Part shown: positions 43,068 to 52,046 of the stretch, piece after piece
How positions within the stretch are numbered: the first letter of the stretch is position 1
Layout: each line of letters starts with the position of its first letter
NCBI RefSeq assembly: GCF_016908525.1
Contig: NZ_JAFBEB010000010.1
Coordinates: forward strand, 62,001-126,000
Direction of reading: 5' to 3'
DNA from: Brevibacillus fulvus
Lineage (GTDB): Bacteria; Bacillota; Bacilli; Brevibacillales; Brevibacillaceae
Length of the DNA stretch: 64,000 nt
The notes under the pieces: generated by a model
What the model saw: the letters and a program-made list of their open reading frames with translations, nothing else
Told to the model about the DNA's origin: nothing
Databases searched by the model: none
Made by a program: the position numbers and the translations under genes

Positions 43068-45089
43068 ATGAAAACGAAATTTAGTTTCAAAAAGTTCAAT
43101 ACGACTTCGTTGCGCTTCAAGCTAGCCGTAATATTACTGCTTGTCGCCTTGTTGCCGATGCTCTGTACTACTATTTTTTATTCGGCATATTTTGACAACA
43201 TGATGACCCAGGAGATTCAGGAAAAAGAGAACAACCTGGCGGAAGCGAATGCCACGACAGTTGACTATTTTGTCAACAAAAAAATTGAACTGACGCAGGA
43301 AATTATCAAACAGCATCCCGAATTCCGCAACGGTGATGTCGAACAAATCAAGAAGACGATGAAAGCGTTTGCGGAAGTGGACAGCGAGGTTGAATATTTT
43401 GCTTATATTAACAAAGACGGCATCAGTGTGAATGCTGAAGGTGTCCTGACCAATGTCACCGACCGGGATTATTTTATTCAATCCCGCGATACGAAAAAGC
43501 CATTTATCAGCGACTTGCTGATCAACAAGAAAAATGGCAAACATATTATCGTCGCCGCGGTTCCCATCCTGGATGAAAACCAAAACTACATCGGTGGAGT
43601 AAACTGTGTGCTCAATCCGGATATTTTGTCGCAGCTGACCAAGGGTATCAAAGTTGGACAAACCGGTTATGGTTATTTGATTTCTGCCAACGGTATGATA
43701 TTGACACACCCTGAACCAGATCGGATCGGAAAAACGCTGGATGAAGCCTTTACCCCCGAACTGGCCAAAGTGTTTAAAGATAATGTAATTGCCAAAGAAA
43801 GCGGTACATTTACCTTCACCGCGCTCGATGGCTCCGAAAAAATCGGTTCGTTTAAAACCATTCCCAATCTCGGCTGGAGACTGGTGATTGTCGTTCCGGC
43901 TGAAGAAGTATTCGAACAGTTGACCACATCCATGCAGTTGGCGATCACCTTGATTGTCGTCGTGGCGATTTTGGCGATCATTATGGCTATCTTCGTGGCA
44001 CGCCGGGCGATCAAACCGATCCTCCAAGTATCCGGTGCGATCAAGACACTGGCAAATGGTGATTTGACTCCGCGGCTGCAAATCAATTCCAAGGATGAAA
44101 TCGGTCAGCTCTCGCACGATTTGAATGCCACTCTCGATTCGTTAAGCGCGATTATTGAACAAGCTCGCCAAGTGTCGGAGCAAGTGGCGGCATCTTCCGA
44201 ACAGTTGACAGCGACTTCGGCTGAATCGGTTCAGGCGTCAAATCAAATCTCCCGTTCGATTCAAGAAATTGTGGGCGGAACGGAAAATCAATTGCAGGCT
44301 TCCGAGCAAACATCACGCGTTATGGACGAGATGGCAATCGGTATTCAAAGAGTGGCCGAATCTTCTTCGTCGGTTTCGGAAGCATGCCTCTCTTCGATGG
44401 ATGAGGTGCAGCTGGGCAATCAGCGAATTGCCGATGCAATCTCGCAAATGAAGAAAATCAAGAATTCTGTCGGCTCGTCTGCGAAAGATGTCCAGATGCT
44501 GGAGGAATATTCGCAAAAAATTGGTCAGATCGTTTCCGTTATTACGGAAATTTCCAATCAGACGCAATTGCTCTCGCTCAATGCCTCGATTGAAGCGGCG
44601 CGGGCAGGTGAACACGGCAAAGGCTTCGCTGTTGTCGGGAATGAAGTGAAGAAATTGGCCGAGGAGTCAAAAAACTCTGCCGCCAACATTACCGAATTGA
44701 TCACCGAAATCCAGGGGATGATCGTAAAAGCGGTAACAGCGATGAATGAAGGAGTCGTGGATGTAGAGAAAGGCGCAGAACTGCTGGATGATACCGGCAA
44801 GGTCTTCCATACTATCTCCAACACGTTCCAGCAAATTACCGAGCAAATTCAGGAAGTATCTGCCGCATCCCAGCAAATGTCGGCGAGCACAGAAGAAGTT
44901 TCCGCAACCATGACCGATATCGTCAATGTGTCGCAAGCGGCATATGACCGTTCGCAAGGAATTTTGACTGGGGCCCAGCAACAGTTGGCGGCGATGGAGG
45001 AAATCTCCAGCTCGACAAACAATTTGAGCAAACTGGCGCAGGAACTGCAGGAAGAGTTGGCCAAGTTCAAGATAGCCAACCGCTCTTAA
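43068..45089 (+). CDS. Methyl-accepting chemotaxis protein with dCache sensor
   Basis: This 673-residue receptor has AGAAGGAGAAG upstream. TM1 (about 18-40), a large extracellular double-Cache domain (about 45-285; [35 protein letters not shown] and [19 protein letters not shown] are typical), TM2 (about 292-315), HAMP (about 316-370) and a signalling domain with [20 protein letters not shown]. dCache_1 receptors commonly bind amino acids or similar small ligands. Its mRNA begins with a c-di-GMP-I riboswitch. Confidence 0.95.
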   Translation: MKTKFSFKKFNTTSLRFKLAVILLLVALLPMLCTTIFYSAYFDNMMTQEIQEKENNLAEANATTVDYFVNKKIELTQEIIKQHPEFRNGDVEQIKKTMKAFAEVDSEVEYFAYINKDGISVNAEGVLTNVTDRDYFIQSRDTKKPFISDLLINKKNGKHIIVAAVPILDENQNYIGGVNCVLNPDILSQLTKGIKVGQTGYGYLISANGMILTHPEPDRIGKTLDEAFTPELAKVFKDNVIAKESGTFTFTALDGSEKIGSFKTIPNLGWRLVIVVPAEEVFEQLTTSMQLAITLIVVVAILAIIMAIFVARRAIKPILQVSGAIKTLANGDLTPRLQINSKDEIGQLSHDLNATLDSLSAIIEQARQVSEQVAASSEQLTATSAESVQASNQISRSIQEIVGGTENQLQASEQTSRVMDEMAIGIQRVAESSSSVSEACLSSMDEVQLGNQRIADAISQMKKIKNSVGSSAKDVQMLEEYSQKIGQIVSVITEISNQTQLLSLNASIEAARAGEHGKGFAVVGNEVKKLAEESKNSAANITELITEIQGMIVKAVTAMNEGVVDVEKGAELLDDTGKVFHTISNTFQQITEQIQEVSAASQQMSASTEEVSATMTDIVNVSQAAYDRSQGILTGAQQQLAAMEEISSSTNNLSKLAQELQEELAKFKIANRS

Positions 45090-45111
45090 CCATCGCAAAT
45101 ATCGTTTTTGG

Positions 45112-45145
45112 GGCTGTCGAGCAACGTCTCGGCAGTCTTTTTTTT
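45112..45145 (+). terminator. Terminator downstream of the dCache MCP
   Basis: GGCTGTCGAG pairs with CTCGGCAGTC (wobble included) around CAACGT, followed by a run of eight T's to 45145. Confidence 0.75.
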
Positions 45146-45300
45146 GCTCAGACGAGTTTTATCTATATATAAATAGAAAGCAGTTGGCAGACAAAGCTGG
45201 TTGTGATTTTTTGGCGTTTCCGTTTAGAAATCGAAGCTTCCAAGAAAACTAAGGAAGAAGGTGCGAGTCCAAAATTCGTAATAAAGGAGTAGGTTCTGCA

Positions 45301-45747
45301 ATGAAGGCAACAAACGCACAGATGGAAGAGGTATTGAACAAACAGATTGCCAATTGGAGCGTGCTGTTTGTCAAATTGCACAATTACCATTGGTACGTCA
45401 AAGGCAATCAGTTTTTTACGTTGCATGCCAAGTTTGAGGAATTGTACAACGAAGCCTCCGGGCACATCGATGAATTGGCGGAACGGTTGTTGGCCATTCA
45501 TGGCCGGCCGCTTGCGACGATGAGCGACTACCTGAAGTTCTCGACGATCAAGGAAGCGACCGGTACGGAAACAGCCGATCAGATGGTGCGGACGATTGTC
45601 TCCGATTTTTCGGCAATGATCGAGGAATTGAAAAAGGGCATGGATACAGCCGCTTCTCTCCATGATGAAACAACAGCGGACATGCTGCTGTCGATTCATA
45701 CTTCGCTGGAAAAGCATGTATGGATGTTGCAGTCGTTTCTTGGCTGA
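45301..45747 (+). CDS. dps: Dps-family ferroxidase/DNA-protection protein
   Basis: This 148-residue four-helix protein has AAAGGAG before ATG 45301. The Dps ferroxidase residues are visible: [25 protein letters not shown] (two His) and the later [16 protein letters not shown] (Asp and Glu). It forms 12-mer cages that oxidise and store iron with peroxide. The 210-bp leader contains AT-rich, partly palindromic sequence around 45160-45178 but no clear PerR box. Confidence 0.92.
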   Translation: MKATNAQMEEVLNKQIANWSVLFVKLHNYHWYVKGNQFFTLHAKFEELYNEASGHIDELAERLLAIHGRPLATMSDYLKFSTIKEATGTETADQMVRTIVSDFSAMIEELKKGMDTAASLHDETTADMLLSIHTSLEKHVWMLQSFLG

Positions 45748-45758
45748 TCTCCGCAACG

Positions 45759-45796
45759 ATCTCCCCTGCCTTCGTTCGTATATGGGGAGATTTTTT
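45759..45796 (+). terminator. Terminator of dps
   Basis: ATCTCCCC (45759-45766) pairs perfectly with GGGGAGAT (45784-45791), followed by TTTTTT. Confidence 0.8.
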
Positions 45797-45887
45797 ATAA
45801 GCCTCGTTGACAGGAGTCAGAATCAGGTGTACTATTATTTCAAATTTAAGATATGCAAATTCAAAACAATTTGCCGGAGGGATAACG

Positions 45888-46838
45888 GTGAACAAGCAAA
45901 CAACAGGCATTCATCATATCACCGCATTTGCCAAAAATCCGCAGCAAAATATTGATTTTTATGTGGGTGTACTGGGACTGCGATTGGTAAAGAAAACGAT
46001 TAATTTTGATGCGCCGGAAGTTTATCATTTTTATTTTGGCAATGAACAAGGAAGCCCCGGAACGATTATGACCTTCTTCCCTTGGCCAACGGCTCGCCGC
46101 GGCAAGATTGGCGGCGGTCAAGTGGGAACTACCAGCTTTGTCGTGCCGCCTGGTTCGCTGTCCTTTTGGGAGGAGCGGTTAGGCCGGTTCAACGTTGAAG
46201 TGCGCAAGTCAATGCGCTTCGGTGAAACCTATCTGCAATTTAATGACCATGAAGGCTTGCAGTTGGAATTGGTGGAACGGGAAGCAGGCGAAGACAGCAA
46301 GTGGTCGTTTGGCGGTGTGCCGGCAGATAAGGCGATCAAAGGCTTTGGCGGTGCTGTTTTGTTTAGCACGGTACCTGATCGGACCATGAAAACATTGGCA
46401 GATGTAATGGGCTTGCAAAAGGTTGCGGAAGAAGGAGATCTCGTTCGTTTTCAGGCAGCCGGCGATCTGGGCAATGTGATCGATATCAATGCACGACCGA
46501 TGCCATGGGGAGCGGACGGAGCAGGTGTTGTCCACCATATTGCTTGGCGGGCCCAAGATTTTGACGACCACGAGGCATGGCGAACCCATCTCTTGGCCAG
46601 CGGCTTTCGGCCAACGCCAATTATTGACCGGCAATATTTTCACGCCATTTATTTCCGGGAAGAGGGCGGCATTCTTTTTGAAATTGCTACCGATCCCCCA
46701 GGTTTCCTGGTCGACGAGGAGTTTGACCGGTTGGGCGAAAAATTGATGTTGCCGGAATGGTTTGAAGCAAACCGCGGACAAATTGAAGCAGGCTTGCTGC
46801 CGATCGAAGTCCGGGTACTGGAGGAAGATCGGCAATGA
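45888..46838 (+). CDS. mhqO: Ring-cleaving dioxygenase of the VOC fold (MhqO-like)
   Basis: I chose GTG 45888 behind GGAGGG. The 316-residue protein holds two tandem glyoxalase/extradiol VOC modules. The metal ligands are apparent: GIHHITAF (His), VVHHIAWRAQD (His) and ILFEIATDPPGF (Glu). The size and gene order (next gene MhqD-like) match the B. subtilis mhq hydroquinone/quinone-resistance genes. It would oxidatively open hydroquinone-type rings. Confidence 0.85.
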   Translation: MNKQTTGIHHITAFAKNPQQNIDFYVGVLGLRLVKKTINFDAPEVYHFYFGNEQGSPGTIMTFFPWPTARRGKIGGGQVGTTSFVVPPGSLSFWEERLGRFNVEVRKSMRFGETYLQFNDHEGLQLELVEREAGEDSKWSFGGVPADKAIKGFGGAVLFSTVPDRTMKTLADVMGLQKVAEEGDLVRFQAAGDLGNVIDINARPMPWGADGAGVVHHIAWRAQDFDDHEAWRTHLLASGFRPTPIIDRQYFHAIYFREEGGILFEIATDPPGFLVDEEFDRLGEKLMLPEWFEANRGQIEAGLLPIEVRVLEEDRQ

Positions 46839-47443
46839 TCCACCTGTTTTCGCAAGGAGAAGATCGCAGCGCGCCAACGCTTGTCCTGTTTCACGGAACC
46901 GGCGGGACGGAGCGCGATCTGCTTCCGTTGGCGCGGATCGTTTCTCCCGCTTCGTCCGTTTTGAGCATCCGCGGAAATGTACTGGAGAACGGAATGCCGC
47001 GTTATTTCCGGCGACTGGCCGAAGGGATTTTTGACGAGGAAGATCTCGTTCTGCGCACAGCGGAACTGTACCAATTTTTAGAGGATGCCGCCCGGCAGTA
47101 CGGAGTGGCGCGGGACAATTTTGTCGCCATCGGCTATTCCAATGGCGCCAATATCGCCGCCAGCCTGTTGTTTCATTATGGACAATCGCTGAAAGGAGCC
47201 ATTTTGCACCATCCGATGGTTCCCCGGCGTGGCATCAAGCTGCCGGGACTCATGGATACAGCGGTGTTCATTGGAGCGGGAGCAAACGATCCGATCTGTT
47301 CCCGCGAAGAGACGGAGGAGCTCGCCAGCTTGTTGCGAGACGCGGGAGCGGACGTTTCTATCCACTGGGAACGGTCCGGCCATCAATTAACGAAAACGGA
47401 AGTTGATGCGGCAACCGCATGGTTTGAACGAAATTTTGGCTAA
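46835..47443 (+). CDS. mhqD: Alpha/beta-hydrolase carboxylesterase (MhqD-like)
   Basis: This 202-residue hydrolase overlaps mhqO's stop by ATGA. The oxyanion region is LFHGTGGTERDL, the nucleophile elbow GYSNGANIAAS, the acid Asp lies in GAGANDPICS and the His in SGHQLT. It belongs to the phospholipase/carboxylesterase family, as does B. subtilis MhqD. Coupled expression with mhqO suggests hydrolysis of a ring-cleavage product or a quinone-detoxification step. Confidence 0.88.
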   Translation: MIHLFSQGEDRSAPTLVLFHGTGGTERDLLPLARIVSPASSVLSIRGNVLENGMPRYFRRLAEGIFDEEDLVLRTAELYQFLEDAARQYGVARDNFVAIGYSNGANIAASLLFHYGQSLKGAILHHPMVPRRGIKLPGLMDTAVFIGAGANDPICSREETEELASLLRDAGADVSIHWERSGHQLTKTEVDAATAWFERNFG

Positions 47444-47450
47444 ACAAAGC

Positions 47451-47497
47451 AGCCCAACGCGTGTTTCTACGGAGAACGTGTTGGGCTAATTTTTTTG
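47451..47497 (+). terminator. Terminator of mhqOD
   Basis: AGCCCAAC (47451-47458) pairs with GTTGGGCT (47480-47487), extended by GCGT/ACGT, with a seven-T run nearby. Confidence 0.75.
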
Positions 47498-47599
47498 GCG
47501 AAAGCGGGGAAAGGGCGGCTGCCCATCACTCTCTGTGCGTTTGCCGCATATTGTAATTTCGAAATAGTTGAATACACAAAAATACGAGGAGGATTTCAT

Positions 47600-47830
47600 T
47601 TGCATCATTCACAGATCAGGGCATGGCGCCCTTATATCAGCCCGTTCGATCCGTGTCCGCCGCAAAAAGTGAAAACGTACATCGTGCCTCCCAACCTGTT
47701 TGTTGGCTTCCAGCCTCCGAACCTGCAGCAATTCCCCCCGGCGGCTGCCTTGAAGTACGGGACGTTGTGGCCAATTTTTTACAGTCCTTATGAAGGGCGA
47801 GGAGATCGAGAAATGAGTGATATCAAATGA
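47600..47830 (+). CDS. cotJA: Spore coat-associated protein CotJA
   Basis: I chose TTG 47600 behind GAGGAGGA; the open frame extends further upstream without support. The 76-residue protein has the CotJA pattern: RAWRPYISPFDPCPP, KVKTYIVPPNLFVGFQPPNL and KYGTLWPIFYSPY. It is the first gene of a coupled cotJABC operon, which in Bacillus is transcribed in the mother cell and required for CotJC placement in the coat. I could not find a convincing sigma-E promoter. Confidence 0.92.
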   Translation: MHHSQIRAWRPYISPFDPCPPQKVKTYIVPPNLFVGFQPPNLQQFPPAAALKYGTLWPIFYSPYEGRGDREMSDIK

Positions 47831-48096
47831 GCGATATGAGACAGGTGGATGAACGTTATTACCAGTTGCTTGAACAATTGCAAGCGGTGGACTTTGTGCT
47901 GGTTGAACTGAACCTCTATCTGGATACGCATAACGATGACGTCGATGCGCTCAACCAGTTCAACTATTATGTGCAAGAGCGCTGGAAAATCGCGCGAGAA
48001 ATCGAAAGCTCCTATGGACCGTTGCAAGGCTTTGGCAACAGCGCTTCCGGTTTTCCGTGGCAATGGGACGACACACCTTGGCCGTGGCAAGTGTAA
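47827..48096 (+). CDS. cotJB: Spore coat protein CotJB
   Basis: This 89-residue protein overlaps cotJA by four bases. It shows YYQLLEQLQAVDFVLVELNL, LYLDTHNDDVDAL and FNYYVQERWKIAREIE, the CotJB signature, and ends in a Trp/Pro-rich tail. It acts together with CotJC; its exact function is not known. Confidence 0.93.
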   Translation: MSDMRQVDERYYQLLEQLQAVDFVLVELNLYLDTHNDDVDALNQFNYYVQERWKIAREIESSYGPLQGFGNSASGFPWQWDDTPWPWQV

Positions 48097-48114
48097 GGGA
48101 AGGAGAAAAAGAAT

Positions 48115-48684
48115 ATGTGGTATTATGAGAAAAAACTGCAATATCCGGTTAGAGTGAGCAAATGTGATCCGTATATGGCGAAATTATTGTTGGAGCAATA
48201 TGGCGGCGCCGATGGAGAACTGGCCGCGGCGTTGCGCTATTTGAATCAACGCTACACGATTCCCAACAAGGTAATCGGGCTGTTGAACGATATCGGCACA
48301 GAAGAATTTGCGCACTTGGAAATGATCGCGACGATGGTCTACAAACTAACAAAAGATGCCACCCCGGAACAGTTGCGGGCGGCCGGGCTGGCTGATCATT
48401 ACGTAAATCATGACAAGGCGTTATATTATCAAAATGCTTCGGGAGTTCCTTGGACGGCTGCCTATATTCAGGCCAAGGGCGATCCGATTGCCGATTTGTA
48501 TGAGGATATTGCGGCCGAAGAAAAGGCGCGGGCTACCTACCAATGGCTGATCGACATGACCGACGATGTTGATTTGCAGGACGGTTTGAAATTTTTGCGG
48601 CAGCGCGAGGTCGTGCACTCGCAACGATTCCGGGAAGCGGTGGAACTGCTAAAAGAAGAACGGGATCGCAAAAAAATCTTTTGA
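48115..48684 (+). CDS. cotJC: CotJC, manganese-catalase-like spore coat protein
   Basis: This 189-residue protein matches manganese catalases of the CotJC type: MWYYEKKLQYPV, ELAAALRYLNQRYTIPNK, IGTEEFAHLEMIATMVYKLT (Glu, Glu-x-x-His), ADLYEDIAAEEKARATYQWL (Glu-x2-Glu) and the final REVVHSQRFREAVE. The four-helix di-manganese site would destroy hydrogen peroxide at the spore surface. GGAAGGAG lies upstream of ATG 48115, 18 bp after cotJB. Confidence 0.95.
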   Translation: MWYYEKKLQYPVRVSKCDPYMAKLLLEQYGGADGELAAALRYLNQRYTIPNKVIGLLNDIGTEEFAHLEMIATMVYKLTKDATPEQLRAAGLADHYVNHDKALYYQNASGVPWTAAYIQAKGDPIADLYEDIAAEEKARATYQWLIDMTDDVDLQDGLKFLRQREVVHSQRFREAVELLKEERDRKKIF

Positions 48685-48700
48685 CATCCCATATGTATGA

Positions 48701-48734
48701 AGATAGCCCGGCAGCACCATTCGCCAGGCTATCT
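48701..48734 (+). terminator. Terminator of cotJABC
   Basis: AGATAGCC (48701-48708) pairs with GGCTATCT (48727-48734), followed by GTATTTT. Confidence 0.65.
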
Positions 48735-48760
48735 GTATTTTAACCCCAAACAGCGGTTCG

Positions 48761-49342
48761 TTATGATGCGAAATAGACAGCAAATCGTTGGAACAGATGG
48801 TTGTCCACCAGGGACTTCCCGTACTCTTGCAACAGAGAAACGGTGAGATCAGCGTGAACGGCGTATTCCTCCATTATGGAAACAATCTCGGCAAGAGCCT
48901 GTTCTTCGATGGACTGTGATTTATCTAAGACGACATAGTACTTGTCCTGATAAAGGAACAACTGTCCGTCAATCTCTGGCGTGTCCGCCAGCCGAATGCC
49001 GCAAGAAATCAAATCCTCCACATCTTTGAAGTGAAAGACCAGGTTGTCTTTGGTGGGAACGGCAGTGATAAACACTTCCGATTCCGTAAGTTCGGGCGCA
49101 TCCTGGAGCATCGTCACGGTGATGAAGGCTCCTTCGCCTGGTACATAAGAAACTTCCGTTTTGAAGGGGAGGTCATTGCTGAACTGTTGAGTAGACTCGG
49201 CAAACAACAGCAGTTCGTCGACCAAATCATTGATCATTTCGACATTCTTGGCATAATCGCCGATCGTGAAGCCTCGTTCGGTCAATTCGGCATGATCCAA
49301 GTAAGCAGAGATTCGTTGATTCCCTTTAAATTCAATTTTCAT
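48761..49342 (-). CDS. MecA-family adaptor protein
   Basis: I chose the ATG at 49342, with GGGAGGG upstream on the minus strand. The 193-residue protein starts MKIEFKGNQRISAYLDHAEL and has the MecA N-terminal substrate-binding part, a short acidic linker (about 75-90) and a C-terminal ClpC-binding part (about 105-190; VFHFKDVEDLI, QLFLYQDKYYVVLD). MecA/YpbH adaptors target proteins to ClpCP. It may be the main MecA or a YpbH paralogue; I cannot decide. Confidence 0.85.
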   Translation of the reverse strand: MKIEFKGNQRISAYLDHAELTERGFTIGDYAKNVEMINDLVDELLLFAESTQQFSNDLPFKTEVSYVPGEGAFITVTMLQDAPELTESEVFITAVPTKDNLVFHFKDVEDLISCGIRLADTPEIDGQLFLYQDKYYVVLDKSQSIEEQALAEIVSIMEEYAVHADLTVSLLQEYGKSLVDNHLFQRFAVYFAS

Positions 49343-49597
49343 GGCAAGCCCTCCCGATGTGTACAGAATATACAAAGACGTGATATCAAAAGTGCCAGAA
49401 ACAGGGGACGGTTGCAAATTGTAATTCAATTTGGATACCAAACAATATAACCGGAAACGACCGAGGAAGCAACAAGCAACTTATGGGAGCAAAAGGACAA
49501 ACAGCGATGTTTTTATTTGTGGACGTCCGCGATATAATAAAGGAAGTAGAACCGAAATATTCGGGCTGGCAAATTCTCTGGAATTTTACGAAATATT

Positions 49598-49606
49598 TGA
49601 TACAAT
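49598..49606 (+). promoter_or_regulatory. Extended -10 promoter of mtnD
   Basis: TGATACAAT (49598-49606) is an extended -10 about 58 bp before the mtnD start; the -35 is poor. The rest of the gap between the MecA-like gene and mtnD shows nothing else I can support. Confidence 0.5.
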
Positions 49607-49663
49607 ACTAGGGAGAATTCAATAAATTCCGATTGGAATACTATGGAGAAAGAGGGATTGGCA

Positions 49664-50203
49664 ATGGCTGAAATTCGCATCCGCAATACAAACGAGCGTA
49701 TTAAAGGAAATGACAATGTGAAAGCATTTTTGGAGAAGCAAGGTGTCTTGTTTGAACATTGGGATACGGACAAACTGCCGGAAGAGCTCCGGGAAAAATT
49801 CGTACTCAGCGATGAAGAAAAAAATCAGATTCTCGCTACCTATGATGCGGAAATCCGCGATCTGGCCGAACGCAGAGGATATCGCACCTGGGATATTATC
49901 ACGCTGTCGGAAGCAACTCCCAATCTCGATGAACTGCTGAAAAAGTTTGAGTCCGTGCACACCCATACCGAAGATGAAGTGCGGGCGATTACCGCCGGCA
50001 ACGGCATTTTTATCATCAAAGGCTCCGATGACGTCGGCTATTTTGATGTTGAACTGGAAGCAGGGGACGTTATCTCGGTTCCCGAAAACAATCCGCACTT
50101 CTTTACCTTGATGGACAACCGGCAAGTGGTGGCTGTTCGTCTGTTTATTGAAACAGAGGGCTGGATTGCTCATCCGTTTCAAGATCCCGCTTTCCAAAAA
50201 TAA
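49664..50203 (+). CDS. mtnD: Acireductone dioxygenase
   Basis: I chose ATG 49664 (AGAGGG upstream) over ATG 49643. The 179-residue cupin protein carries the ARD metal motif HTHTEDEVRAI (two His, Glu) and the fourth ligand His in PENNPHFFTLMDN, with RGYRTWDIITLSE before it. It oxidises the acireductone of the methionine salvage pathway to the keto acid precursor of methionine. It stands alone between two strong terminators or promoters; other mtn genes are not in the window. Confidence 0.95.
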   Translation: MAEIRIRNTNERIKGNDNVKAFLEKQGVLFEHWDTDKLPEELREKFVLSDEEKNQILATYDAEIRDLAERRGYRTWDIITLSEATPNLDELLKKFESVHTHTEDEVRAITAGNGIFIIKGSDDVGYFDVELEAGDVISVPENNPHFFTLMDNRQVVAVRLFIETEGWIAHPFQDPAFQK

Positions 50204-50214
50204 GCAAACACCTG

Positions 50215-50247
50215 AAAAAAGCGTCTCAGCGAGCGAGACGCTTTTTT
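50215..50247. terminator. Bidirectional terminator after mtnD
   Basis: AAAAAAGCGTCTC (50215-50227), loop, GAGACGCTTTTTT (50235-50247): perfect 13-bp stem with A and T runs on both flanks, between convergent mtnD and the BCCT gene. Confidence 0.88.
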
Positions 50248-50291
50248 ATTTGGAGGACGGCTCGCCAGCCTTGGCCGCTGGCGGCGGCATT

Positions 50292-51827
50292 TTAGGTTGT
50301 CGGATACTTTTCCGTCAGCAATTTATCCAGTTTCTTTTGTTTCTCTTTCAATCGCCCGCGGTATTCCCGTTCCTCGTCTTTTAACGACAGGTACAGAGAG
50401 ATGCACATGCCCAGCATAATGACGGCAAAAGGCAAGGCCGTGACAATCGAAGCTGTTTGCAGCGCGTCAAGTCCGCCGCTCAGCAATAAAACCACTGCGA
50501 CCAACGACTGAACAAGCCCCCAGGAAATTTTGATCCGGTTGGAAGGATTGAGATTTCCATTGGACGATAACATGCCCAGCACAAATGTGGCCGAATCGGC
50601 CGAAGTGATAAAAAAGGTTATGATCAGCAAAGTTGCCAAGATGACCACGATGGTACCGAGGGGGAGGTGCTGCAGAGTAATAAACAGCGCCGTTGTAATA
50701 TCGTTTTGGACAGCCTCGCCAACGGGCAGATTCTCAAACATTTCTTGATGCAGCCCGGTCCCGCCGAATACAGAAAACCAGAAAAAACTGAGCAGGCTGG
50801 GGGTGAGCAAAACCCCGATCATAAATTCCCGGATCGTTCGGCCCTTGGAGACGCGAGCGATAAACGTTCCGACAAACGGAGCCCAAGCAATCCACCAAGC
50901 CCAGTAAAATAACGTCCAGTTTCGAATCCAGCTGCTTTCCACAAATGGAGTCAACCGCATGCTCATTTGAATAAGATTTTGCAAATAACTGCCCAAGGTG
51001 GTGGTAAAGGTGTCAAAAATAAAAAAGGTCGGGCCGAGCAACAAGGTAAACAGCAATAAGGCTGCCGCCAGCATGAGATTGGCGTTGCTCAAGATTTTCA
51101 TTCCTTTATCCAGTCCGGATGTCGCAGAGATCAAATAAAGGACGGTGATCACTGCGATAATCAGCAACTGTATGATTATTGCGTTCGGAAGCCCCAGCAG
51201 ATGCTTGAGCCCGCCGTTAATTTGCAAGGTGCCCAGTCCCAACGACGTCGCTACTCCAAACGCGGTGGCGATGATCGCCAATATATCAATCAACTTCCCG
51301 ATCGGGCCATTGACGCGTTCCTTTAGCAGCGGATAAAAGGTAGCCGATATCAGTCCTTTTGTCCCTTTGCGAAACTGAAAATAAGCCAATGACAAGGCAA
51401 TGACGCCATAGATTCCCCAAGGATGCAGTCCCCAATGAAAAAAAGAGTAGCGCATAGCCGCCCTGGCTGCTTCCGGAGACTGCGGGACAATCTCTGCTGG
51501 CGGCTCGAAATAATGAGAGACCGGTTCCGCCACACCCCAGAAAACAAGGCCGATTCCCATTCCGGCGCTGAACAGCATGGCAAACCAGCTTAGGGTCGAG
51601 TATTCGGGTTCGTCATCATCGTTGCCAAGCCTTATGTGTCCAAATTTACTAAAAGCGAGATAGAGACAAAAGATCAAATAGAAAAAGGTAACGATTAAAT
51701 AAAACCAGCCAAACTTAGCTGTTGTGAAGGCCAGCAGCTCGTTCGCGGTTTCCGCGAAGTGCACGGGAGAAACGATTCCCCACAATACAAAGAGGAGAAT
51801 AATTCCGATGGAGGTGATGAAGGTCAT
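50292..51827 (-). CDS. BCCT-family betaine/choline/carnitine transporter
   Basis: This 511-residue protein has 12 predicted helices and the BCCT Gly-rich TM3 motif FSAGMGIGLVFWGVAEPV, plus WTLFYWAWWIAWAPFVGTFI in TM8. Similar Gram-positive proteins (OpuD, BetP-like) import glycine betaine with Na+ under osmotic stress. AGGAGG lies upstream of the ATG. The C-terminal tail is basic and charged, which in relatives takes part in osmosensing. Confidence 0.92.
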   Translation of the reverse strand: MTFITSIGIILLFVLWGIVSPVHFAETANELLAFTTAKFGWFYLIVTFFYLIFCLYLAFSKFGHIRLGNDDDEPEYSTLSWFAMLFSAGMGIGLVFWGVAEPVSHYFEPPAEIVPQSPEAARAAMRYSFFHWGLHPWGIYGVIALSLAYFQFRKGTKGLISATFYPLLKERVNGPIGKLIDILAIIATAFGVATSLGLGTLQINGGLKHLLGLPNAIIIQLLIIAVITVLYLISATSGLDKGMKILSNANLMLAAALLLFTLLLGPTFFIFDTFTTTLGSYLQNLIQMSMRLTPFVESSWIRNWTLFYWAWWIAWAPFVGTFIARVSKGRTIREFMIGVLLTPSLLSFFWFSVFGGTGLHQEMFENLPVGEAVQNDITTALFITLQHLPLGTIVVILATLLIITFFITSADSATFVLGMLSSNGNLNPSNRIKISWGLVQSLVAVVLLLSGGLDALQTASIVTALPFAVIMLGMCISLYLSLKDEEREYRGRLKEKQKKLDKLLTEKYPTT

Positions 51828-52046
51828 AGCTGAAAGAACCTCCTACTTATTGATGTACTTCTGATGGTGTAGGATTCCCCAAGCGTTAGCTAAACATGAC
51901 AGAAACGGCAAAAATGAACGTTTCCCAGGCAGTAAGCGGGATATTCGCTGAGACGACACATTTTTCAGGCGGGACAGGATTCCGTTTTGTCCAAAAAGAT
52001 AGTAAAATAGTCACGATTCCAGCCAAATATAAGGAGAATAGTTCGT

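Noticed and set aside
47540-47599. Sigma-E promoter of cotJA
   Set aside because: GCATATT occurs, but the spacing to an acceptable -10 does not fit the consensus.
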